DNA of 27,674 nucleotides from a virus: IMG/VR virus record IMGVR_UViG_3300036761_001675, positions 1 to 27,674 of that record; one strand, written 5' to 3'. Below are positions 1 through 8,190 of this stretch, one piece after another; position 1 is the first letter of the stretch, and every line of letters starts with the position of its first letter. The translations under genes and the position numbers were made by a program. Under the pieces are notes generated by a model. It searched no databases, had not been told where the DNA came from, and saw nothing but the letters and a program-made list of their open reading frames with translations.

Positions 1-162
1 GACACCGACCTCGTTGGTCGCGGCATAGACGGTCGAGGCCGCCGTGATCTGGTTCCACACCGTGTACAGAGCGCACTTGAACGCGCCCGAGTCGATGGGG
101 ATGGAACCGTCGGCAATGAGCTTGGCGGCCCCGTTGGTCAGGGTCCAGGGATCGGCGGCCAT
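1..162 (-). CDS. Phage structural-region protein, N-terminal part (partial)
   Basis: The first 54 residues are visible; the gene runs off the left edge, so its C-terminus is missing. It opens MAADPWTLTNGAAKL and has no signal peptide or membrane segment. The start at 162 follows a good ribosome binding site (AAAGGACT). It lies downstream of the capsid gene and two small structural-region genes, where head-completion or tail genes usually sit. I do not recognise the family. A virion or head-tail connector role is inferred from position only. Confidence 0.7.
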   Translation of the reverse strand, partial: MAADPWTLTNGAAKLIADGSIPIDSGAFKCALYTVWNQITAASTVYAATNEVGV

Positions 163-184
163 GATGGGTCAGTCCTTTCGCGCG

Positions 185-796
185 CTACATCGCGTAGCTG
201 GACGGCATCGAGCCGGAGTGGACGATGGTCAGGTCGGAGGCATCGGCGGGCAGGACCGAGAGGTAGCCCGACCAGTTGCAGTCGAACTCGTAGATGCCCT
301 CGGCGATGCTCGCCTTGAGGACGGCGATCGTCCCGCCAGCGTCGGCGACGGTGATCGCCCCGGCCGCCGTGGCGTTGACGATGATCGATTTGAGGACCCC
401 GGAACCGACAGCGACGACGTGGCTGGCGTCGCAGCCGACCTCGATCGTGTCATTGGCCGCGACGATCGACCAGGGGGGCGTCCCGGTTCCGGCGATGGCG
501 GTCACGGTGACGAACCACTTGGTGCCGGTGACGAGCGTGGCATCGACAGCGGACGGCGTGAGGATCTCGGAAATGACCTGGCCCGATGGATCGGTGCCGG
601 TGACCGTGACCGTTCCGGGCACGTCGGCCGCGCCGTCGAAGGTTCGCGTGATGGTGACGTGGCGGGCCCCGGCCGTCGGCATGGTGCCCGCGTTGGCCGG
701 GGCGCCGTAATCACCGACGACCATGTGCGCCGAGACGAAGAAGCGGTCAACGTCGGCGACGGGGACCGCGGCGATGTGGCTGTGACCGTAGCCCAT
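185..796 (-). CDS. Putative beta-rich virion protein (decoration or head fibre type)
   Basis: This 203-residue protein is rich in Thr, Val, Gly and Ala, with alternating beta-type segments and no membrane span. The N-terminal half has an Ig-like pattern (RHVTITRTFDGAADVPGTV, then WFVTVTAI). The C-terminal half (about 125-203) looks like a second beta-sandwich ending in an EFDCNWSGYLSVL motif. The start at 796 is chosen because ATG overlaps the stop of the preceding gene (TGATG); the open frame extends further upstream, but that part is the shadow of the preceding gene. Position just after the capsid gene suggests a decoration or head-surface protein. That function is inferred, not shown by a diagnostic motif. 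Confidence 0.75.
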   Translation of the reverse strand: MGYGHSHIAAVPVADVDRFFVSAHMVVGDYGAPANAGTMPTAGARHVTITRTFDGAADVPGTVTVTGTDPSGQVISEILTPSAVDATLVTGTKWFVTVTAIAGTGTPPWSIVAANDTIEVGCDASHVVAVGSGVLKSIIVNATAAGAITVADAGGTIAVLKASIAEGIYEFDCNWSGYLSVLPADASDLTIVHSGSMPSSYAM

Positions 797-1044
797 CACT
801 CGGCTCGCAGTTCGGGCGTGGTGAGCATCGTCCCGCGCCTCTTTAGCGGATGAGGGAACTTGAACGGCCGAAACCGATCTGGCATGAGCTTGACGTGCGG
901 GTCGTCTGCCTCGACCATCTCGCCCCTCCGGTACGGCACGGGAGTCCCGCCCTCGACGGCGAGGAACGACTCGACGACGACGTACAGGGTCGGCGCGGCG
1001 ATGATCTCGACGGGCGTCTCGACGGGCGTCGCCTTGGTCGCCAT
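796..1044 (-). CDS. Small post-capsid protein, unknown function
   Basis: This is an 82-residue soluble protein. Its N-terminus is Pro/Thr/Val-rich, followed by a beta-like segment (TLYVVVESFLAVEGG) and a basic KFPHPLKRRG stretch. The start follows a strong GAGGAGA ribosome binding site. Its stop overlaps the next start (TGATG), so the two genes are translationally coupled. A hairpin separates it from the capsid gene. Small proteins here in HK97-type phages are often head-tail connector or accessory head proteins, but I see no family motif and assign none. Confidence 0.75.
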   Translation of the reverse strand: MATKATPVETPVEIIAAPTLYVVVESFLAVEGGTPVPYRRGEMVEADDPHVKLMPDRFRPFKFPHPLKRRGTMLTTPELRAE

Positions 1045-1064
1045 CTGTGTTCTCCTCTGTGGTG

Positions 1065-1093
1065 GTGAGGGGCGAGTCCGCCCCGCCCCTCAC
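1065..1093 (-). terminator. Stem-loop after the capsid gene
   Basis: A perfect 10-base inverted repeat (GTGAGGGGCG at 1065-1074, CGCCCCTCAC at 1084-1093) has a 9-base loop and lies in the 60-base gap after the capsid stop codon. On the minus strand no U-tract follows, so it is not a classic intrinsic terminator. It could be a partial terminator that sets the capsid-to-downstream ratio, or an element that protects the capsid message 3' end. Confidence 0.55.
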
Positions 1094-1104
1094 TTGCTAC
1101 GGCC

Positions 1105-2658
1105 TTATGCCTTGAAGGCCAGTCGGCGGCCGCCATCGACGGTCGCGGGCTTGGCGGTGTTACGCCACCAGGCGGCGATGCCGCGCTGGAACGACGGTCG
1201 ACCCGTCGCCTGGTCGAGCAGGTGCGGGATTGTTTCCACGTTCATCCCGGCACGCTCGACGATGTAATAGGTAGCGGGGTTGACGAGGGCCGAGACGACC
1301 AGGTCGTTCGTCGCCAGCACGATCGCCGGCGCGGAGGGCGTCTCGTAGACCGGGTAGTTGAGGAGCGCCAGGCCGGTGTTGCCGCCCGCGTTCGGCGGGA
1401 GCGGGTAGCCGGTCCGGGCGTAGAACTGGCCGCCGAAAAGCTGGCCGCCGTCCGTCTCCAGCGCCTGCCAGATGCGGATCATCGCCCGGTTCATGAACCA
1501 GACGGCCTTGGCCCGATGACGGAGCGGAACCGCCGCCTCGAGCGAGTAGGCGTCCACGGCGGCGACCGCGCCATCCGCGGCTGCCGTGTCGATGTGGGTG
1601 TAGGCGCCCGACGTGTCGTGCGCTGCGCCGAACATGCCGATCGGGGCGAAGCCGTTGCCGACCGCCCCGCCGGCCCCGACGCTGAAGCTACTCTCCTCTT
1701 CGGTGTCCTTGGACTCGGAGATCAGTGACGCCAGTTCGGACACGATGTCCGGGCGGTCCTGGAACATCGACACGCTGATGCCCGCAAAGCCCTTGACCTC
1801 CGCCACGATGGCGGTGATCTGGCCGAACGAGTCGTCGGCCATGCCCTGGGCCGGAGCTGCGGCCTCGGCCCCGCGAGCGACCGTGAACGCGCCGACCGTG
1901 ACGCCGTTGTACGTGTCGGTCCCGACGATCGTCTTGGTCGTGCAGACCTGGCGGTACGGATTCACGTTCGTCCAGGCCCCGACGTGGAGAAGGGTCGGGT
2001 CGAAGTAGAACGGGATGGCGGAGCCACCGGCGCCGTCCGCGACGCTCAGCGGCGCCGCTGCGGCGCGCTGCTCGTCCGGCGACAACGGTTTGCCGAGGAC
2101 GTACTTCGTGAAGGCGGAGAGGTAGAGCGGCGAGCCCGTCGAGAGGATGCGGCGGCTGAGTTCCCGGCTCGGGTTGTGCTGAGTCGGGCGGTCCGCCTGG
2201 TCGACGAGCGCCTGGATGTGCCCCTGTTCGGTGGCCGCGACCGACTGCGGGTTCGGATAAGTCGCGCGATCGACGGCGAACATGGCGCCGTCGCGATATG
2301 CCTGGAGCAACTCGGGCTCGGACCCCGAGAGATTCCGGTACTGCTCGAGGGCGAAGACGTCATCGGGCACGTGCCGCGGCGAGGTCACGATGGTGCGGCC
2401 GGAGAACGGCCGCTCGACGTGGCGCTCGTCCTTGGCGGTCTCCACGAGAGCGGCGCGGCGGGCGCTGACCTCGGTGACTCGGTCGCCCGCTTCCTTCTCG
2501 ACCTCGAGAAGGCTGGCCCATTCGGACTGGGCCTCGGGCGTGTACGGCTTGACGCCGAACTCCGCGTCGAGGTCCTTCTTCCGGGCGTCGACCTGGGTCT
2601 GCAGGTTGGCGATCTCCTCGAGCGTCTGGCAGGCCTCGAGGTCGGTCATGGTGATCAT
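1105..2658 (-). CDS. Major capsid protein, HK97 fold
   Basis: This 517-residue protein forms the icosahedral shell. Residues 1 to about 75 are charged and heptad-like (EEIANLQTQVDARKKDLDAEF), as expected for the scaffold-like delta domain of HK97-type capsid proteins. The core follows, with family-like landmarks: a GFAPIGMFG segment like the usual NG..PIG motif, AKAVWFMNRAMIRIW, a P-domain region LNYPVYETPSAP, and a C-terminal YIVERAGMNVE followed by an RRLAFKA end. It is longer than HK97 gp5 (385 residues), mostly through the N-terminal half. The start overlaps the protease stop by 4 bases (ATGA); a second Met three codons in is possible. Context of protease and portal upstream fits. The family call is firm; cleavage after the delta domain is inferred. 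Confidence 0.95.
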   Translation of the reverse strand: MITMTDLEACQTLEEIANLQTQVDARKKDLDAEFGVKPYTPEAQSEWASLLEVEKEAGDRVTEVSARRAALVETAKDERHVERPFSGRTIVTSPRHVPDDVFALEQYRNLSGSEPELLQAYRDGAMFAVDRATYPNPQSVAATEQGHIQALVDQADRPTQHNPSRELSRRILSTGSPLYLSAFTKYVLGKPLSPDEQRAAAAPLSVADGAGGSAIPFYFDPTLLHVGAWTNVNPYRQVCTTKTIVGTDTYNGVTVGAFTVARGAEAAAPAQGMADDSFGQITAIVAEVKGFAGISVSMFQDRPDIVSELASLISESKDTEEESSFSVGAGGAVGNGFAPIGMFGAAHDTSGAYTHIDTAAADGAVAAVDAYSLEAAVPLRHRAKAVWFMNRAMIRIWQALETDGGQLFGGQFYARTGYPLPPNAGGNTGLALLNYPVYETPSAPAIVLATNDLVVSALVNPATYYIVERAGMNVETIPHLLDQATGRPSFQRGIAAWWRNTAKPATVDGGRRLAFKA

Positions 2659-4199
2659 CGGTGTGTCGTTCCTTCCAGATAGCGCAGCCAGTCCGCCCTG
2701 GACCGGAAGCGCGTCGGGGTGGGTGTCGCCGGAGACGGCGGCGTGGACACCGACGGAGCTGGCTCGACCGGATCCGTGGTTGCTGGGGGCGGCGCCGGAT
2801 CGTCCGGGGCCAAGAGTTCATCGATGGCCCCGCGGATCGTCCGCAAGGACCGTTCGGTGGCAGTAGAGAAGGCGGGCCGGCCTTCCTTGGCCCGCAGCCG
2901 CGCCCGCTCGCTGGCGTGTTCGGTGAGTTCGGTCGCCTCGGCTGCCAGCGCGGCGATGCGCTCGTTGAACGGCGCCTGCCCGGTGTAGGGCGGCGCCTCC
3001 ATGTCGGCGTCGGTCAGGTGCCCGGCGAGATGCCGGTGGACGCCCGCGCGGTCGGCCTCAGGGATCGTGGTCCCACCGCGGCCGCCGTTGAGGATGCCGA
3101 TGCCCGACGAGCAGGCTTTCAGGTTCGCCGCGCCCGGATCGCCGTCAGCGCTCACCTCGTGATGGATGAAGCGGCAGGCGTCCTTGACAATCTCGCCGTC
3201 TTCGACGCGATCTTCGTCAAGCCAGGCATAAGCGGATCGAGCCTTGGCGATTGGCATCGGAGATGGCAGGCGCGCCTCGTTGCCGGGGCCGTCCCAGGAC
3301 TCGTCCGAGGTCGCGGTCTTGTGGCGCCCGATGGCGCTGGCCTCTAGTTCCACGGTCAGGAGGCTCGCGCTGCTCATCCGGCGGCCGGCGCCGGTCGGTC
3401 GGCTGAAGCGCTGCACGGTCTGGGCCAGCGTGGCGATCCGGTCGACCATGCCGACCGCGAGGGCTTTCTTCGCCGTGAAGACGCGGCCGCCGCCGAAGTT
3501 CGCCTCGACGTCCGAGGCCGCGACGCGCCGCCCGGCGGCGACGTCGGCGACCAACGTCGCGTAGGTGGCGTCGACCCGGCTCTGGATTTCGGCCCGCGCG
3601 ACGTCGGACAGCGGCTCGAACTCGTTGCCCTCGGTCTTGTACGGCCCGGCGGCGACGATGGTCATCGTGATCCCCATCTCGTCGAGGAGGCGCGACACGT
3701 CCTGGTGGATCGAATAGATGCCGATGCTGCCGACGTGCCCGGAGGGCGTGCAGATCACCTCGTCGCACTGGAACGCGAGCCAGGCAGCGGCGGAGGCGCA
3801 CAGCGTGTTGACCTGGGCCACGATCGGCTTCGGACCGCCGCGCGCGCCCCGGAGTTCCGCCGCGAACTCTGTGATGCCGGCGACAGAGCCGCCCGGCGAG
3901 TCGAAGTCCAGGATGACCGCGCTGACCGTGGGGTCGGCGAGTTCGGCCCGCAACGCTTCCCGGAGGCCGGAAACGCTGGTGCCTTCGCCGAACATCTTCA
4001 TCAGCCAGTCGCTCCGATGCTCGATCACGCCGTAGACCGGCAGGACGGAGACGGAGCCGACGCGGGTGGCGCCACCATGCGGGCCGTCGAGGGCGACGAG
4101 CGCCGTCCCGTCGCCGCGGATCCGGGAGAACCAGCTGGGCAGGAGCGCGAGGGGCGTCTCGGCGACGGCGTTCATGCTGGCGTGACGGGTGTTCGGCAT
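2655..4199 (-). CDS. S49-type capsid maturation protease fused to a C-terminal scaffold-like region
   Basis: This 514-residue protein has three parts. Residues 30-270 are an S49 (SppA/ClpP-fold) serine peptidase: an oxyanion-strand motif DFDSPGGSVAG near 100, the nucleophile Ser136 in LCASAAAW, and the general-base Lys188 in AAGPYKTEG. Residues about 295-400 form a second domain (SWDGPGN, CRFIHHEVSADG, GILNGGRGG) resembling a region I associate with phage prohead-protease proteins. The tail is coiled-coil-like (AALAAEATELTEHASERAR), then Pro/Thr-rich, ending in RSRADWLRYLEG. It probably trims scaffold and capsid delta domains during prohead maturation. The start at 4199 is chosen because it sits one base after the portal stop behind GGAGGG; upstream residues of the open frame overlap portal and look non-coding. 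Confidence 0.92.
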   Translation of the reverse strand: MPNTRHASMNAVAETPLALLPSWFSRIRGDGTALVALDGPHGGATRVGSVSVLPVYGVIEHRSDWLMKMFGEGTSVSGLREALRAELADPTVSAVILDFDSPGGSVAGITEFAAELRGARGGPKPIVAQVNTLCASAAAWLAFQCDEVICTPSGHVGSIGIYSIHQDVSRLLDEMGITMTIVAAGPYKTEGNEFEPLSDVARAEIQSRVDATYATLVADVAAGRRVAASDVEANFGGGRVFTAKKALAVGMVDRIATLAQTVQRFSRPTGAGRRMSSASLLTVELEASAIGRHKTATSDESWDGPGNEARLPSPMPIAKARSAYAWLDEDRVEDGEIVKDACRFIHHEVSADGDPGAANLKACSSGIGILNGGRGGTTIPEADRAGVHRHLAGHLTDADMEAPPYTGQAPFNERIAALAAEATELTEHASERARLRAKEGRPAFSTATERSLRTIRGAIDELLAPDDPAPPPATTDPVEPAPSVSTPPSPATPTPTRFRSRADWLRYLEGTTHR

Positions 4200-4200
4200 C

Positions 4201-5748
4201 TCACTGCCCTCCGTTGGCGGGTGGCGCCGGGAGTGCCGGCAGGGGGATCGATCGGACGAAGCGTCCACGCGGCGGCTGGATCCATGATCGGGGCGTCTGC
4301 CCGCCGAGGTTCGCGGCCGGTTCGAAGAGGCTGGGGAAGGTGGAGACCAGCGGATGGCTGGCTTCGAACAGCTCGCCGCGGGCCACCTGCATGCCGGTCC
4401 AGTCGCCGCTGGTTGGCCAGAAGTCGCGTCGGGCGGCCATGCCTGGCGCGCCGGGGGGCTGGAGCTGGACGGGCACGAGACCCGTGTGCGAGCCGGAGAG
4501 GCGACGCAGGTCGCCCGACGTCACGGCATCCACGACGGCGTCATGCTCCCAGCCGCCATCGCCGAGTTGGCGCATCGCCTGGGCCTGGACGAAGAGCGCG
4601 TCGACGGCGTCCTTCACGTTCGCGGCCAGGAAGGGCACGTTCCGCTCGTCATACCAGAGACGCGAGCCAGGCAGCGGCGGGACGATCACCTCCAGCGACC
4701 CGGCGAAGCTGCCCCATGACGGGCGGAGCATCTTGTCGGCCTGGATGCGCCGGACCTGTTCGAGGTTGCCGGCGTTGAGGCTGGAGCCCTGCATCCCCTC
4801 GGAGAGGCCGACGATCTCGGGCCGGACGTTCAGCGCGCCAGCGATCCGGGTCTCGCCGGCGCCTTGGGTCGCCTTGAAGTCGAGCTGTTGCATATCCTTG
4901 CCGACGACCGTGGCCTCGGCGCCGCCGAGCAGGTACATTGTCCGGTAGGCGTTGAAAGCCCCGGAATGTTCCTGCTCGAAGACGTCGATCGCCTCCTGCG
5001 CCTTCTTCTTGTCGAAGCCCGACGGGAACTTGACGACCATGTTCGGGGTGGCCGCGAGCTCGAAGAACTTGCCCTTGTGCGTCGTCGCCGCCGAGTCGCC
5101 CCGGATCTCACGGAGCGCAGCTGTCGGGAGCGGCATCCCGCGGTACTTCGCGAGTGGGTCCCGGATCGGGGCAAAGTGGGCGACTTCCTCGCGGACGAAT
5201 GACCACTGGTCACCGCCGCCATAGGGGCCGTTCGGCGAGTAGGCGAAGCCGGCGATCTCGGCGTCGGGATCCCATGCCGGGAAGTCGATGTCACGGCTGG
5301 GCGAGCCGACGAGGATCGTCGTCCAGTCGGGCCGCAGGCGCTTGATCCGGCCCGGGCGACGCACGCCGAACCAGTCGCCGGCCAAGTCCGCGTCGAGCAT
5401 CGCCAGCGAGAGCAGGTCGCTCGTCGTCTCGCCGGGCTCGGGCTGTTCGATGATGCGCAGGTCCGGCGTCCCGAAGAGGTCGCCCGGGACGCCGCCGCGG
5501 AGTTGCTGGAACTGGAACCGGATCTGGCTGAACAAGAGGAACCGCGTCATCAGGCAGGCGAATACGACGCCGTTGGACTGGTAGGCGCCACGCACCAACC
5601 CGGCGAAGTCGCCCTCGATCGTCTCCTTGTTCGTGCCCCATGTCTGGTTGAGCAGCGGATAGCCGGCCTCGCTCAGCATGCGGACGTAGTCGTCGAGCGA
5701 GAGCGCCGACAGGTCGGGCCTCCGCGAGAGCGCGGCGATGTCGCCCAT
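4201..5748 (-). CDS. Portal protein, HK97 type
   Basis: This 515-residue protein should form the dodecameric ring at the capsid vertex through which DNA is packaged and ejected. It shows the usual portal layout: an early helix with NGVVFACLMTRFLLF, a beta-rich wing (RIKRLRPDWTTILVG, EEVAHFAPIRDP), then the long helical stem and crown with FFELAATPNMVV, the GAGETRIAGALNVRPEIVGL segment and LNAGNLEQVRR. The C-terminal 80 residues are Pro-rich. Its ATG overlaps the stop of the small membrane protein gene (TGATG). Large terminase lies just upstream and protease and capsid genes downstream, the standard order. Confidence 0.94.
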   Translation of the reverse strand: MGDIAALSRRPDLSALSLDDYVRMLSEAGYPLLNQTWGTNKETIEGDFAGLVRGAYQSNGVVFACLMTRFLLFSQIRFQFQQLRGGVPGDLFGTPDLRIIEQPEPGETTSDLLSLAMLDADLAGDWFGVRRPGRIKRLRPDWTTILVGSPSRDIDFPAWDPDAEIAGFAYSPNGPYGGGDQWSFVREEVAHFAPIRDPLAKYRGMPLPTAALREIRGDSAATTHKGKFFELAATPNMVVKFPSGFDKKKAQEAIDVFEQEHSGAFNAYRTMYLLGGAEATVVGKDMQQLDFKATQGAGETRIAGALNVRPEIVGLSEGMQGSSLNAGNLEQVRRIQADKMLRPSWGSFAGSLEVIVPPLPGSRLWYDERNVPFLAANVKDAVDALFVQAQAMRQLGDGGWEHDAVVDAVTSGDLRRLSGSHTGLVPVQLQPPGAPGMAARRDFWPTSGDWTGMQVARGELFEASHPLVSTFPSLFEPAANLGGQTPRSWIQPPRGRFVRSIPLPALPAPPANGGQ

Positions 5749-5990
5749 CAGGGGACCCTCCGGAAGGTGAAGCCGAAGAAGACGAGCGCGAACAGGACGG
5801 CTGGCACGATGAAGGCGAGCGGCAGGGCAACCATCCCGAAGCCGATCGCTGACAGCGCGGCCGCGCGGTACAGGATCCGTTCAGCCGGCTCCAGCGCCGA
5901 CCACCACGTCAGGGGGCGATGCGCCGTCGCCGATGCTCGACGGAGCCTGACCGTCAGTGCGCGGCCGAAGGATCGAAGGCGAGTCTTCAT
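5748..5990 (-). CDS. Small membrane protein between terminase and portal
   Basis: This 80-residue protein has a very basic N-terminus (MKTRLRSFGRALTVRLRR) and a long hydrophobic stretch (about 43-75) that could make one or two helices, ending in FTFRRVP. It is coupled on both sides: its start overlaps the terminase stop by 4 bases and its stop overlaps the portal start. I do not recognise the family. A membrane protein between terminase and portal is unusual. Its basic N-terminus suggests a cytoplasmic N-terminus. Confidence 0.78.
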   Translation of the reverse strand: MKTRLRSFGRALTVRLRRASATAHRPLTWWSALEPAERILYRAAALSAIGFGMVALPLAFIVPAVLFALVFFGFTFRRVP

Positions 5991-7714
5991 CGCCCCCTCC
6001 CGTAGAGGACGGCCGGCTCGGCCTCTTCGATGTCGGCGTGGACGATCACGCGCCCGATCGCCATGTCGAGCCCGACGATCCCGTCGATCCGCTCCGTGCT
6101 CCGCGCCTTGGACGGCTTCTGATTGCCCGCCGAGTCGGTCTCGACCTCGACGTTGCCAGCCATCCAGCGCAGGATCGGGTGCCCGCCGTGGCGGAACTTG
6201 TGCTCGAGGATCGCCTTCTCCAGCTCGCGCCAGCCGGCGGACAGCCCGGCGTGCGTCTGGCTGATCGCGACGAGGGTCGCGCCGTCCGCCTGGAGGTCGG
6301 TGACGAGCTGCGACGCGTTCCAGCGGTCGTATCCGATCTCGCCAACGTCGATCCGCTCGGCGATCGCCTGTGCCTCTTCGCGCACGAAAGCGTAGTCGGT
6401 CACGTTGCCGGGGGTCGCGATCAAGTAGCCGTCACGCACCCAATCGGCATATGGCACGCCGTCGATCCGCGAGCGATGCGCGATGCCCTCCTCCGGGCAC
6501 CAGAAACGGCACTCGGCGTTGAGGTATCCGTCGGCGCCGCGGTGGACTAGGACCAACGCGGTGAGGTCCTTCACCGATGCCAGGTCGAGGCCAGCGTAGA
6601 CCCGGGCCCCGTCGGGAATGACCGGCTCGTCGCCGCACTGGTCCCACTCGTCGATGTCGATCGCCCGCGTCGAGACGGCGGTCGGGACGTTGACTCGGAA
6701 GCGGAGGAAGGCAGCTAGGGCGCCCGGCGATCGCTTCGCCTTTTCGGCCTGCTGGCGCATGAAGTCGACGTTGACGCTCACGCCGAGGTTCGGGTTCGCC
6801 TTCGGCCACACGGCCTCGTCGAAAGGATCGTCGCCCTCGTCGAGGGTCCAGATCCCCACCAGCATCGAGTCGTCGGTCGCTCTCCCTTCCACGACCGCGA
6901 CGGCATCGGCGCGTTCCTCTGCCCACACGCTGTCGCGCTTCACGCCCGCCGTGGTGATCTTGAAGATCACCGGCTGGCGGCGGGCGGAGGCGGCGGTCTC
7001 GAGGTTGTCCAGCAGGCTCCGGTCGACGTGGACGTGCAGCTCGTCGATGATCGCGCCGTGGACGTTGATGCCCTGGTCTGTATCGGAGTCCTGGCCGAGC
7101 GGTTTGAAGAAGCTCGATGACGACACGTCGGAGAGCGACCCGGCGTTGATCTGGATCCGGGCCTTGAGGCTGGGGTTCTTGCGGACCATCGTCACCGCGT
7201 CGGTCCAGGACAACTTGGCTTGGTCGCGCTTCGTGGCGCCCGAGTAGACCTCGGCGCCGGCCTCGCCGTCGAAGAAGGCGAGCAGGATCGCGACGCCGGC
7301 CGCGATCAGGGTCTTGCCGTTCTTCTTGGCGACCTCGACGTAGACCGAGCGGAACCGGCGCATCCCGTCGGCGCGTTTCCAGCCGAAGAGCGACCCGACG
7401 ATGAACATCTGCCAGGGTTCGAGGCGGATCGGGTCGCCCTGCGGATGGCCGGGGTGCGGCCCCCACTCGCCCTTGTAGTGGCGCAGGAGCAGGAAGAAGG
7501 TGATCGCCCGCTCGGCCGCTGCGGCATCGAAGTGCAGCCCGCGGGCCGCTCCGTTGGCGAGGTCGGCGAGATGGCGCTCGGCGGCCTTGCGGACCAGCGT
7601 CCCGACCATGACGCGCCCGGCGACGGCATCGAGCGCGTACTGTGTGACGGCATCGGGCGGCGTCGGCGGGCGCATCTGGCGGCGGGCGCGCGGGGCGAGG
7701 GTCGAGACGGTCAT
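5987..7714 (-). CDS. Terminase large subunit
   Basis: This 575-residue protein is the packaging motor ATPase and nuclease. The ATPase half has an adenine-binding-type segment (PIRLEPWQMFIVGSLFGW), a Walker A variant VAKKNGKT near residues 127-135, and a Walker B GAIIDEL near 220-226. The nuclease half has the RNase H-like acidic strands: GLDLASVKDLTALVLV, then EIGYDRWNASQLV, and a final acidic motif in RIDGIVGLDMAIG. The start at 7714 overlaps the small-subunit stop by 4 bases (ATGA); a Met six codons upstream is less likely. The length is normal for the family. The HNH genes nearby hint at cos-type packaging, which is an inference. Confidence 0.95.
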   Translation of the reverse strand: MTVSTLAPRARRQMRPPTPPDAVTQYALDAVAGRVMVGTLVRKAAERHLADLANGAARGLHFDAAAAERAITFFLLLRHYKGEWGPHPGHPQGDPIRLEPWQMFIVGSLFGWKRADGMRRFRSVYVEVAKKNGKTLIAAGVAILLAFFDGEAGAEVYSGATKRDQAKLSWTDAVTMVRKNPSLKARIQINAGSLSDVSSSSFFKPLGQDSDTDQGINVHGAIIDELHVHVDRSLLDNLETAASARRQPVIFKITTAGVKRDSVWAEERADAVAVVEGRATDDSMLVGIWTLDEGDDPFDEAVWPKANPNLGVSVNVDFMRQQAEKAKRSPGALAAFLRFRVNVPTAVSTRAIDIDEWDQCGDEPVIPDGARVYAGLDLASVKDLTALVLVHRGADGYLNAECRFWCPEEGIAHRSRIDGVPYADWVRDGYLIATPGNVTDYAFVREEAQAIAERIDVGEIGYDRWNASQLVTDLQADGATLVAISQTHAGLSAGWRELEKAILEHKFRHGGHPILRWMAGNVEVETDSAGNQKPSKARSTERIDGIVGLDMAIGRVIVHADIEEAEPAVLYGRGR

Positions 7715-8190
7715 CGGGCGGCCTCGGCCCATGACGTGAACGGATCGGCGGTCTCGATTGACGCCGATGACACCTTCGAGCGGGCGGCGGCGGTGAGGCC
7801 GTAGTCGTTGAGCATCAGGCGGACGCGGCGCCATGCGTCGGACGCGATCCCGACGGCCGGATGGGCCCGGACCATCATCCCGCCGTGCTCGTTGGTCGTC
7901 TCGAAGGTCGCGCCTGCCTCGCGCGCGATGTCACGAGCGGTGACGTATTCGGCCAGCGCGTCGCAGAGCATCCCGAGCGCGACCCGATCGGCGGTGGTGG
8001 CGACTCCCATGCCTCGGAGGATCGGGACGATGGTCCGCCAGGCCCGAATGGCGACCGGTGAGAGGTACAGCCAGTGCGGTGGGCGGGCGTTCAGCGCCAG
8101 CGGGCGCGGCTTCGGCTCGGCCTTGTTCGCACGGTCGGGACGGGCCGTGTTGCGGAGCACCTTGAGCGCGGTGGGAGCGCGGGCGGTCAT
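7711..8190 (-). CDS. Terminase small subunit, P27 type
   Basis: This 159-residue protein recognises the packaging site and recruits the large subunit. It has the P27-family plan: a basic Pro-rich N-terminus (TARPDRANKAEPKPRP), a PPHWLYLSPVAIRAWRTIVPIL motif, an ALGMLCDALAEYVTARDIAREAG helix and a C-terminal SDAWRRVRLMLNDYGLTAAARSKV segment. The chosen start (8190) overlaps the HNH stop by 4 bases (ATGA); eleven upstream in-frame residues lie inside that gene. It is adjacent to, and coupled with, the large subunit. Confidence 0.92.
   Translation of the reverse strand: MTARAPTALKVLRNTARPDRANKAEPKPRPLALNARPPHWLYLSPVAIRAWRTIVPILRGMGVATTADRVALGMLCDALAEYVTARDIAREAGATFETTNEHGGMMVRAHPAVGIASDAWRRVRLMLNDYGLTAAARSKVSSASIETADPFTSWAEAAR

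Noticed and set aside
44-853. Plus-strand open frame of 269 residues opposite the post-capsid genes
   Set aside because: It is Asp/Arg/Gly-rich, typical of GC-rich antisense frames, and lies opposite two minus-strand genes with good starts and coupled overlaps.
3705-4778. Plus-strand open frame of 357 residues opposite protease and portal
   Set aside because: The product is Arg/Ala/Gly-rich with no domain; both minus-strand genes here have clear family motifs across the whole region.
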